From Acidobacteriaceae bacterium (lineage in GTDB: Bacteria; Acidobacteriota; Terriglobia; Bryobacterales; Bryobacteraceae), in the NCBI GenBank assembly GCA_019233755.1, contig JAFAMD010000055.1:62001-126000 (forward strand): DNA of 64,000 nt, given 5' to 3'. Positions within the stretch are counted from its first letter, which is position 1, and the number at the start of each line of letters is the position of its first letter. Below, in pieces: positions 32,496-40,145 of this stretch. The translations under genes and the position numbers were made by a program. Below the pieces are notes generated by a model that saw only the letters and a list, made by a program, of their open reading frames with translations, did not search any database and had not been told where the DNA came from.

Positions 32496-34970
32496 TTGCG
32501 CGCGAAACATTCAGCCGAGGAGCAAAAGGCCAGAGATTCGAAAAATCTCAGACGCAGCAAAGGCACTCCCCGTGCCAAGCCGTCCACCGCCCCGGAAAAG
32601 CGGCGCCCGATTCCTCAGGAAACGCCGGCAGCGGCGCGCGATTCGCGACAAAATCTTTGGATCTGTTTGGCGCTCTTTCTCGCCACGTTCGCGGTGTATG
32701 CGCAAGTCCGGCATTTTGATTTCGTCAATTTTGACGACCCGGATTACGTCACCGGGAACCTGCACGTTCGCAACGGTATAACACCGAACGGTATTGTGTG
32801 GGCTTTGACGAGCGGCGATGCCGCTAACTGGTTTCCGGTTACCCGGCTTTCGCACATGCTGGATTGCCAGTTGTTCGGCCTGCGAAGCGGCGCTCATCAT
32901 CTCACGAGCGTTTTGCTTCACGCGCTCGCGGTTGTGCTTTTATTCGCGTTTCTCAACCGCGCTACGCGAGCCCACTGGCCGAGCGCATTTGTCGCGTTTT
33001 TGTTCGCACTGCATCCGCTGCATGTCGAATCCGTCGCGTGGGTGGCCGAGAGAAAGGACGTCCTGAGCGCCTTTTTCTGGTTCCTCGCGCTATGGGCGTA
33101 TGTCCGCTATGCCGAGCGGCCGTCATTGGCGCGCTACCTCCTTGCGTTTCTGCCCTTCTGCGTAGGCTTGATGGCGAAACCGATGATCGTGACATTCCCG
33201 TTTGTGCTGCTGCTGCTGGATGTGTGGCCGCTGCGGCGGGTGCGGCTCTCAGGCGCTCCGGAAGCCGATACGAAGCATCGACTACTTCGGCTTGTTTGGG
33301 AAAAGGCGCCATTTTTTGCACTTTCGGCTGCAATAGCGGTTGCGACGTACGCCGTGCAACAGCATTCCGGCGCGGTCGAGGCCCTGAGCGTACCGATCGG
33401 ACTGCGCGTCGAGAATGCCCTGATCTCTTACGTCTGCTACATCGCAAAAATGTTCTGGCCAACGGGGCTGGCGGTGTTTTATCCGTACCCGATGCATCTT
33501 GCGGCCTGGCAGGTTGTACTTTCCGGCTTGGCGATTTTGGGCATCACGGGTGCCGTTTTGCGCTGGTTCCCGCGTCACCCTTACCTGGCGGTTGGATGGT
33601 TTTGGTACCTCGGCACTCTTGTGCCGGTTATAGGACTGGTCCAGGTGGGGGCGCAGGCTCGCGCAGACCGCTACACATACATTCCAATGATCGGCTTGTC
33701 GATCATGCTGGCTTATGGCGCACGGGACTTACTGCGCCGCTGGCCGCGCGCAAAACCCGCGGTGGCCGGGTTGACAGCCGCCGCAAGCGTATCGTGCATC
33801 GTGGTCACCTGGACGCAAATCCAGTACTGGAGAAACAGCGGATCACTCTTTCAGCATGCCGTAGATGTGACCGGCGGGAACTATCTCGCGCATCACAATT
33901 TGGGCAACTATCTCATGGATGTTCCGGGCCGATTGCCCGCGGCAATTGCAAACCTCGAGTCGGCGGTGCGCCTGAAACCGGATTCCGCAAAAGCCCATAC
34001 CGATCTGGGCACTGCACTATCAAAAATGCCGGACCGCTTGCCGCAAGCGGTTGCCGAGTACAGGGCTGCGTTAAAGATAGCCCCTGACTCGGCGATAACG
34101 CACAATGACCTGGGCAGCACTCTGTCAAAGGTGCCGGGCAGGATGCAGGAAGCGATCGAGGAGTATCAAACGGCGCTCCGTATTGATCCCGGCTATGCCG
34201 AGGCGGACAACAACCTGGGCAGCGCATTGGCGAAGTCAGGCCGGTTGCCGCAAGCAATCGAACGGTTCCAGGCCGCGCTACGGATCGATCCCGAGTATGC
34301 GGAGGCGCATAACAACCTGGGCAGCGCATTGTCGCAGACTCCAGGCCGATTGCCCGAAGCGATAGCCGAGTATGAAGCGGCCCTGCGGATCAATCCCGAC
34401 TATGCGGAAGCGCATAACAATCTCGGGAGCGCCTTATCGCAGATACCGGGCCGGCTGTCGGAAGCGATCTCAGAATATCAAGCGGCGCTGCGAATCAAAC
34501 CTGATTTCGCAGAGGCCAATAGCAACCTTGCCAGCGCGCTCGCGAACACTCCGGAAGGACTGCCGCAAGCGATCTCGCAATATCAGGCCGCGCTGCGCAG
34601 TGAACCGGATTCAGCGGAACTGCATTACAACTTTGGAGTCACCTTGTCAAAGGCCGGCCGCTCGCGAGAGGCCATTGAGCAATTCCAAACGGCGCTGCGA
34701 ATCAAACCGGATTACGCGGATGCTCATAACAATCTGGCGGTTGCGCTGACGAACATACCAGGCCGGATGCCCGAAGCGATTGAGCATTTCGAAGCGGCCC
34801 TTCGGATCAGGCCCGATTATGCGGACGCGCACTATAACTTGGGAGTCGCGTTATCTCAGATTCCGGGCCGCCTTCCGGAGGCCATCGCGCATCTTGAAGC
34901 AGCCTTGCGGATCAAGCCCGACCCGGAAGTGCAGCAGATGCTGGGCCGCTTGCGCGCAGTTCAAAGGTAG
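32496..34970 (+). CDS. TMTC-like GT-C membrane protein with C-terminal TPR array
   Basis: The 824-residue product begins at a TTG eight bases after the previous stop; no better start precedes the first membrane helix. Residues 1-48 are basic and cytoplasmic. Residues about 52-445 hold about ten hydrophobic helices of the GT-C kind, with NFDDPDYVTGN in the first periplasmic loop (acidic pair of dolichol-type mannosyltransferases) and ESVAWVAERKDVLSAFFW. Residues about 465-820 are ten tandem tetratricopeptide repeats of 34-36 residues (core GRLPEAIAEYEAALRI). The protein resembles TMTC/O-mannosyltransferase-like proteins and may glycosylate exported proteins. The repeats are very similar to one another. 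Confidence 0.8.
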   Translation: MRAKHSAEEQKARDSKNLRRSKGTPRAKPSTAPEKRRPIPQETPAAARDSRQNLWICLALFLATFAVYAQVRHFDFVNFDDPDYVTGNLHVRNGITPNGIVWALTSGDAANWFPVTRLSHMLDCQLFGLRSGAHHLTSVLLHALAVVLLFAFLNRATRAHWPSAFVAFLFALHPLHVESVAWVAERKDVLSAFFWFLALWAYVRYAERPSLARYLLAFLPFCVGLMAKPMIVTFPFVLLLLDVWPLRRVRLSGAPEADTKHRLLRLVWEKAPFFALSAAIAVATYAVQQHSGAVEALSVPIGLRVENALISYVCYIAKMFWPTGLAVFYPYPMHLAAWQVVLSGLAILGITGAVLRWFPRHPYLAVGWFWYLGTLVPVIGLVQVGAQARADRYTYIPMIGLSIMLAYGARDLLRRWPRAKPAVAGLTAAASVSCIVVTWTQIQYWRNSGSLFQHAVDVTGGNYLAHHNLGNYLMDVPGRLPAAIANLESAVRLKPDSAKAHTDLGTALSKMPDRLPQAVAEYRAALKIAPDSAITHNDLGSTLSKVPGRMQEAIEEYQTALRIDPGYAEADNNLGSALAKSGRLPQAIERFQAALRIDPEYAEAHNNLGSALSQTPGRLPEAIAEYEAALRINPDYAEAHNNLGSALSQIPGRLSEAISEYQAALRIKPDFAEANSNLASALANTPEGLPQAISQYQAALRSEPDSAELHYNFGVTLSKAGRSREAIEQFQTALRIKPDYADAHNNLAVALTNIPGRMPEAIEHFEAALRIRPDYADAHYNLGVALSQIPGRLPEAIAHLEAALRIKPDPEVQQMLGRLRAVQR
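33900..34960 (+). repeat. In-frame tandem TPR coding repeats of about 105 bp
   Basis: The TPR part of the TMTC-like gene is built of about ten units. Phrases such as gaagcgatagccgagtatga and cataacaatctcgggagcgc recur with few changes. Most protein units are 35 residues, with one near 34225 having 34. High similarity between neighbours suggests recent duplication or gene conversion, and makes copy number prone to change. Confidence 0.75.
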
Positions 34971-35039
34971 CTCATCCGTTAACGCGGCAAGAAAGTATAA
35001 CACACCTGGACAGAGCCATTTATTCACATTCCTGTGACA

Positions 35040-35094
35040 TATAATTCTTTCGACACATTAGTCTCTGTGTTTCGGAACAGCATGTGACACATGC
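35040..35094 (+). promoter_or_regulatory. Putative promoter -10 and small palindrome upstream of second Oar-like gene
   Basis: A perfect TATAAT lies at 35040-35045; the -35 region 17 bases upstream (cattta) is weak. The odd palindrome gcatgtg-a-cacatgc spans 35080-35094 and shares tgtgaca with the sequence next to the -10. Both lie in the 162-base gap before the start at 35133. They may mark a regulated promoter for the receptor gene. Confidence 0.3.
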
Positions 35095-35132
35095 CGTTCC
35101 CGGGGGAATTTAAGGACAAAGGGGTCCAAACT

Positions 35133-38100
35133 ATGAGAGTCCTTCGCTGGACTTGCGCCACGATTGCGCTTATTTTTGCTTCTGTTACTTCAATCTATGC
35201 CCAGGCTGTAACAGGTACTGTCCTGGGCACAGTTACCGATACCTCAGGCGCGGTGATTGCCAGCGCCAAGGTCGTACTGACGAACGTAGGAACGGGCATC
35301 GCCCGAACCCAAGCAACAAACGCGAGTGGGAACTATACTTTTACCGATATTCCGGAAGGAACCTACTCCGTCTCCACCGAAGCCGGCGGCTTCAAGAGAG
35401 ATATCCGGCAGAACATCACAGTTGCGGTCAACACCAGCGCCCGCGTTGACATGCAGTTGCAACCGGGCGATATCACGCAGCAGATTGAGGTAACGGCCGC
35501 GCCTCCCCCATTGCAGACCGACCGCGCGGATACCGAAGTAAGCATCTCAACCGTCGAAACTGCCAACCTGCCAGTGGGCACGAACCGTAACTTCCAGAGT
35601 CTTTTGAACCTGGTTCCCGGCACGACGCGCGCCACCTTCCAGCATTCGCAGTTTTTCAACGCTGCAAGCTCATTACAGACCGAAGCGAACGGGCAAATGC
35701 GGATGGGGAATAATTACCAGATCGAAGGTATCGACGACAACGAGCGTACCGGTCTGCTGCAGATCCTGATTCCGCCCATCGAGGCGATTCAAACCGTAGA
35801 CGTCTCAACGAGCAACTTCGACGCGGAGCTTGGGCGGGCAAGCGGCGCGGTCACAAACGTGATTCTAAAATCCGGCTCAAACCAGATTCACGGAGCAGCT
35901 TACGAATTTCTGCGCAACAGCGACCTGAACGCGCGAAACTTCTTCGATCCGTCGGTAGGGCACCTGGCCTATAACTACTTCGGCGGTAACATCGGCGGAG
36001 CGATTATCAAGAATAAGTTATTCTACTTTGGCGACATTCTTCGTGTAACAGACCACGAAGCCAACACCAACCTTTTAACTGTTCCAACTTTAGACCAGAG
36101 AAACGGCATTCTAAGCGCTTCGCCGACCACGATATATGACCCAGCTACGGGGAAGGCGAACGGCACCGGACGGACTGCGTTCGCCGGTAATGTCATCCCG
36201 ACAAATCGAATTAACCCGATATCAACGGCGATTCTGAATCTTATACCGCTGCCTAATCAAGTAAGTGCGACGGGTACGAACAACTATTTCGCCCTACTGC
36301 CCTACCACAAAGACACCACGTCTTTCGATACAAAGGTGGACTATAACATGACCGATAGCGACCGGCTCAGCGTGCGATTCAGCTTCGCCCGGCCGCTAAT
36401 CTACCAGGCCCCGGCCTTCGGATTGGCCGGCGGTGCAGCACAAGGCGCGTTCGAGGGCACTGGTCTGCAAAGAACCTACAGCGGCGGCATCAACTACACG
36501 CGCGTGTTCTCTTCCACGTTGGTTGCTGAATTCCGAGCCGGTGTAGCGTATTACAATAACATCGCCACGCCGGCGGACTACGGACAGAACCAGTCGGCGC
36601 AATTGGGAATCCCGGGCATAAACCTTAATGCGATAACGAGCGGACTGGTCGGCATCAATATTGGTTCGTTCTATTCAAACCCGCTGGTTGGCTATGCGGC
36701 CAGTTTGCCCTGGACGCGGGCAGAAGCGAACATCGACTTTGCGAACACCTGGACGAAAATCCTTGGCAACCACACCATCAAGTTTGGCGTAGACTACCGC
36801 GGCATTCGCGATGCACTGCTTCAAGAACAGACCTACAGCGCTCGCGGCGTGTACACGTTCTCAAGCGGGCAGACCGCGAGCGGATCTTCGGCCACCAGCT
36901 ACTACAACAATTTCGCAAGCTTCCTTCTCGATCTTCCCAGCCAGGCGGGTCGCGATCTTGCCACTTACTTCCCGTCCATCCGCGGATGGCAGTTTTTCAG
37001 CTTCGTACAAGACAAATGGGTGGTTTCTCCCAAACTGACGCTGGATCTAGGGGTACGTTGGGAATTTTATCCGCCCTATACACCGCAGTTCCCAGGTGGA
37101 CTTTCGAACTACAACCCGGCGGACAACACGCTTGTAATCGCGGGGGTTGGCGGCAATCCCATGGACCTGGGCATGAAGACGCGCTATAAGTACTTCGCGC
37201 CTCGTTTCGGGTCGGCGTATCGATTGACCGAAAAGACCGTTCTCCGCGCGGGTTTCGGCATCAGTTACACTCCTTACCCGGACAACACCTATGCATACAA
37301 CTACCCTGTCCGGGCTAACAATGTGTATAACGCGTTGAACAGCTACGTTCCCGCGGTGCTCAGTACCGGACAAGTCGCCACATTCCAGAACGGATTCCCG
37401 GCGGCGCAGCTCCCGGCGGTGCCCTCCAGCGGTATTCTGCCGGCCCCGACGAGTCAAACGTACTTCGACATCAGCCAGAATTTCAAGAATCCTTACGTGG
37501 AATCGTGGAACGCCGCGATCCAACAGGCATTGCCTTGGAAACTCGTGCTGGACGTCGCGTACGTCGGGAACCACGGCGTTGATTCCGTTGTGAACTACAA
37601 CCTCAATGCCGGGCTGATACCCGGCGCTGGAGCAAAGGGCCAGCCGGAGTATCTGTCATTTGGACGAACGGCAAGTACGAACCTCTTCTTCGTGCCGTTT
37701 TCGACTTCGTACAATGCGCTGCAGGTAAAGTTTGACCGGCAGTTCTCGGGCAACTTCAACCTGACGACCGCATTCACGTATGGAAAGGGAATGGGCTTCC
37801 AGAGCGGCGACGACGGATCTCTCGACTTCTATTTAAATCAACGGCGCAACTACGCACGGAACGATTACGACCGAACCTTCACGTTCGTGCAGAGCTACGT
37901 ATATGACTTGCCGTTCGGCCCAGGCAAGAAGTGGCTCACTTCCGGCCTGGCGGGAAACATTTTCGGTAACTGGCGCGTGACGGGCATTCTGACGGTCATG
38001 AGCGGTACTCCGCTCACTATCACCGCCAGCGGCACGGCATTGAACCTGCCGGGTAGTACGCAAACGGCAAACCAGGTCGCTCCCGTCCAGATCCTGGGGG

Positions 38101-38408
38101 GCATCGGGACGACCCCATGGTTCAATCCCGCAAGCTTTGCTCAGCCGGTAGCCTCGGGAGTGTTCGGCAACACGGGGCGGAACATCTTCAACGGGCCAGG
38201 CTTCTTCAATCTGGACGCCTCGCTGATCAAGATGATCACCTTTAAAGAACGCTACCAGCTGGAACTTCGGGGTGAGGCCTTTGGGGTGACCAACACTCCC
38301 CAATTCAGCAACCCGGGAACCAGCCTCACCAGTAGCAGTAATTTCGGATACATAACGGGCGCCGGCGGCGGACGCACCATGCAACTAGGCGCGAAGTTCA
38401 GTTTCTGA
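35133..38408 (+). CDS. Oar-like TonB-dependent outer-membrane receptor
   Basis: The ATG at 35133 gives 1091 residues with a signal peptide (MRVLRWTCATIALIFASVTS, cleaved near YAQA); an ATG 14 codons upstream is less likely. Residues about 23-110 are a carboxypeptidase-regulatory domain (GTVLGTVTDTSGAVIASAKV). A plug-like region follows (NYQIEGIDDNERTGLLQILI, GAVTNVILKSGSNQIHGAAY). The barrel includes FGVDYRG, TLDLGVRWEFYPPYTP and ends in GAKFSF with a terminal Phe. It is the classical acidobacterial Oar-type receptor, probably involved in uptake or adhesion. It closes the upstream gene block and is followed by a strong terminator. Confidence 0.9.
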   Translation: MRVLRWTCATIALIFASVTSIYAQAVTGTVLGTVTDTSGAVIASAKVVLTNVGTGIARTQATNASGNYTFTDIPEGTYSVSTEAGGFKRDIRQNITVAVNTSARVDMQLQPGDITQQIEVTAAPPPLQTDRADTEVSISTVETANLPVGTNRNFQSLLNLVPGTTRATFQHSQFFNAASSLQTEANGQMRMGNNYQIEGIDDNERTGLLQILIPPIEAIQTVDVSTSNFDAELGRASGAVTNVILKSGSNQIHGAAYEFLRNSDLNARNFFDPSVGHLAYNYFGGNIGGAIIKNKLFYFGDILRVTDHEANTNLLTVPTLDQRNGILSASPTTIYDPATGKANGTGRTAFAGNVIPTNRINPISTAILNLIPLPNQVSATGTNNYFALLPYHKDTTSFDTKVDYNMTDSDRLSVRFSFARPLIYQAPAFGLAGGAAQGAFEGTGLQRTYSGGINYTRVFSSTLVAEFRAGVAYYNNIATPADYGQNQSAQLGIPGINLNAITSGLVGINIGSFYSNPLVGYAASLPWTRAEANIDFANTWTKILGNHTIKFGVDYRGIRDALLQEQTYSARGVYTFSSGQTASGSSATSYYNNFASFLLDLPSQAGRDLATYFPSIRGWQFFSFVQDKWVVSPKLTLDLGVRWEFYPPYTPQFPGGLSNYNPADNTLVIAGVGGNPMDLGMKTRYKYFAPRFGSAYRLTEKTVLRAGFGISYTPYPDNTYAYNYPVRANNVYNALNSYVPAVLSTGQVATFQNGFPAAQLPAVPSSGILPAPTSQTYFDISQNFKNPYVESWNAAIQQALPWKLVLDVAYVGNHGVDSVVNYNLNAGLIPGAGAKGQPEYLSFGRTASTNLFFVPFSTSYNALQVKFDRQFSGNFNLTTAFTYGKGMGFQSGDDGSLDFYLNQRRNYARNDYDRTFTFVQSYVYDLPFGPGKKWLTSGLAGNIFGNWRVTGILTVMSGTPLTITASGTALNLPGSTQTANQVAPVQILGGIGTTPWFNPASFAQPVASGVFGNTGRNIFNGPGFFNLDASLIKMITFKERYQLELRGEAFGVTNTPQFSNPGTSLTSSSNFGYITGAGGGRTMQLGAKFSF

Positions 38409-38440
38409 CGCTGAACGTTCGCTAATTTGAAAGGCACCAA

Positions 38441-38475
38441 AAAAAGACAGCAGCTCCAACTGCTGTCTTTTTCTC
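38441..38475 (+). terminator. Rho-independent terminator after the second Oar-like gene
   Basis: The arms aaaaagacagcag (38441-38453) and ctgctgtcttttt (38460-38472) are perfectly complementary around a six-base loop. The right arm ends in a T-run. It lies 33 bases after the receptor stop and insulates the exopolysaccharide locus. Confidence 0.92.
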
Positions 38476-38740
38476 TGGCCGACGATTTCTTAAATGACTC
38501 GGCCGATAAAGCGGAATATTTGGGATTTGGAGGCGGCAGTCGTTGACATTTGTCAACGACTGTTTCATGATGGGAGTCGCCAGTAGTTGTTCCAGCTAGC
38601 AATTCTTCCTAAAGCCGGGGAGAAGGGGCGGTAGCTTTCTTTAAGCACAAAAATCGGATCCAGCCGATGTCTGGCAATCCTCCGTCTCACGTCTAGCCTT
38701 CCAGCGTTCATCTCGCAATTTGTTCTTTCCCTAAAATCCA
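38476..38740 (+). other. Intergenic leader of the exopolysaccharide locus
   Basis: Together with the terminator just upstream, this makes a gene-free gap of 332 bases. It holds the palindrome and the promoter-like boxes described separately, and then about 170 bases before the first start codon at 38741 with no open frame. That length would allow a long 5' untranslated region. I see no recognisable riboswitch fold. Confidence 0.5.
38537..38562 (+). promoter_or_regulatory. Perfect palindrome (operator candidate) overlapping a -35 box
   Basis: The arms cagtcgttgaca (38537-38548) and tgtcaacgactg (38551-38562) are perfect inverted repeats with a two-base centre. The left arm contains the consensus -35 TTGACA (38543-38548). 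A 17-base spacer leads to CATGAT (38566-38571), a four-of-six match to the -10 consensus. A repressor on this site would block the promoter. The next gene encodes a ribbon-helix-helix-like protein, a plausible ligand. Confidence 0.65.
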
Positions 38741-39058
38741 ATGCCAGTTCTCAGGCCGCGAAAACGGCTGGTTTATTTCCGACTTTCTGAAGATGAATTT
38801 CAGCGAGTCTCGACATTGTGCGCGGCCTCGGGTGCGCGGAGCATTTCCGATTTCACCCGGCTCGCCGTCGAGGAGTTCTTAAAGGATGAGGCGAGTAACG
38901 GTACGGCGTCGTTGAACGAGCGGCTGCGTGGCCTCGATGAAATTCTGGCCCAGTTGAACGAACGTCTTCGCGAGTTGACCAATGCGCTGAGTGCGGCCGA
39001 AGCCACGCAGCGCGAGAGCCGGGGCGCCAGGCTCGAGCAAGGAGCGATAGAGCAGTAA
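38741..39058 (+). CDS. Small ribbon-helix-helix-like protein with coiled-coil tail
   Basis: The 105-residue product has an N-terminal strand and two helices (RLVYFRLSEDEFQRVS then SISDFTRLAVEEFL) that fit a MetJ/Arc or CopG-type DNA-binding fold. Residues about 57-95 form a heptad-like coiled coil (LNERLRGLDEILAQLNERLR). The basic start RPRKR could contact DNA. It is the first gene of the exopolysaccharide locus and its stop overlaps the next start by one base (TAATG). This suggests a locus-specific regulator, perhaps autoregulated through the upstream palindrome. A structural or membrane-partner role cannot be excluded. Confidence 0.7.
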   Translation: MPVLRPRKRLVYFRLSEDEFQRVSTLCAASGARSISDFTRLAVEEFLKDEASNGTASLNERLRGLDEILAQLNERLRELTNALSAAEATQRESRGARLEQGAIEQ

Positions 39059-40143
39059 TGTTAAACCGGAATTCCTTGATTGTTCCTTTGTTCTCGCTCT
39101 GCGCAGGGGTCTGTCTGGCGCAGCAGCCAACCGTCTCGACGCCGCAGACGCAGCAGCCTGCCGCAACCTCTTCCGCTTCTGCCCCGGCCCAGCAGCCGGC
39201 CGACGCTGCTGCCCCCGCAACGCAATCGAACTCTCAGACGAGTGTGCCGAGCTCGGCGGGCGAACTGAGTCTCGATTACGTTCTAGGGCCCGATGACGCG
39301 CTGGTGATTCATGCCTACGAAATGGAAGACGAGATTCCGGAGCATCCTGTGCTGGTCGAGCGCGACGGTACCATACCGCTTCCGGTGCTGGGACGAGTGA
39401 AGGCGGAGGGCTTGACTGTCCAGCAACTGCAGGAGTCGATCAGCGACAAGCTCAAACGGTACGTGCGGGCTCCGCGTGTAAGTATTGTCATCGTGCGTTT
39501 CCGGTCAGAGCCGGTGTTCGTGGAAGGAGCCTTCCGCGCGCCGGGCATCTACCAGGTTGAACAGCATAAGACGCTGCTTGACCTGATTACCGCGATCGGC
39601 TTACAGCCGGATGCGAGCCACAAGATAAAGATCACACGGCGACTCGAGTACGGCGCGATTCCGCTTGCGAGCGCCGTGCAGCAGCCGGGCGCCAAAACGA
39701 CGACGGCCGAAATCGATATCTCTTCCGTGAAGGAAGGCACGAATCCGGTTGGGAATCTCGACTTGAAACCCTATGACGTGATCTCGGCCAAGCAAGCCGA
39801 GATGATTTATGTGCTGGGAGACGTGAATAAATCGGGGCCATTGGAAGTCGGCGAACACGAATCGCTGTCCGTGCTTCAAGTGCTGTCTATGTCGGGCGGC
39901 CTCGACCAGCAAGCCAGCCTGGAAAAGGTTGTTGTTCTAAGACCGAATCTGGACGTAAATAAGAAGACGAAAATTCCCGTCAATGTAAAACGCATTCTTG
40001 CCACAACCGACGAAGACTTTGCGCTAAGGCCAAACGATATTCTATATGTGCCGCGCAAATCGGGCGTGGGTCCGGTTTTAGAAAAAGCCGCTCTCATTGC
40101 CCTGCCGATGATTCCCACGTTCCTGTACCTATTCCTTCGATAA
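39058..40143 (+). CDS. Wza-like polysaccharide export protein with SLBB domains
   Basis: The 361-residue product has a signal peptide (MLNRNSLIVPLFSLCAGVCLAQQ), followed by a Gln/Ala/Pro-rich linker to about residue 65. The polysaccharide export domain starts at LDYVLGPDDALVIHAYEMED and includes VERDGTIPLPVLGRVKAEGL. Two SLBB-like domains follow (VFVEGAFRAPGIYQVEQHKT and IYVLGDVNKSGPLEVGEHES). The C-terminal 20 residues (KAALIALPMIPTFLYLFLR) form an apolar helix, as in the outer-membrane barrel of Wza. There is no clear lipobox. It exports the polymer across the outer membrane, partnered by the Wzc-like gene two bases downstream. Confidence 0.92.
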   Translation: MLNRNSLIVPLFSLCAGVCLAQQPTVSTPQTQQPAATSSASAPAQQPADAAAPATQSNSQTSVPSSAGELSLDYVLGPDDALVIHAYEMEDEIPEHPVLVERDGTIPLPVLGRVKAEGLTVQQLQESISDKLKRYVRAPRVSIVIVRFRSEPVFVEGAFRAPGIYQVEQHKTLLDLITAIGLQPDASHKIKITRRLEYGAIPLASAVQQPGAKTTTAEIDISSVKEGTNPVGNLDLKPYDVISAKQAEMIYVLGDVNKSGPLEVGEHESLSVLQVLSMSGGLDQQASLEKVVVLRPNLDVNKKTKIPVNVKRILATTDEDFALRPNDILYVPRKSGVGPVLEKAALIALPMIPTFLYLFLR

Positions 40144-40145
40144 AC

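Noticed and set aside
32864-34087. A 407-codon open frame on the plus strand inside the TMTC-like gene
   Set aside because: It lies out of frame within a protein with clear membrane helices and TPR units. Its Arg/Cys-rich translation is typical of a high-GC shadow frame.
33900-34960. Tandem repeats as a non-coding satellite
   Set aside because: Units keep one reading frame and encode canonical TPR helices throughout.
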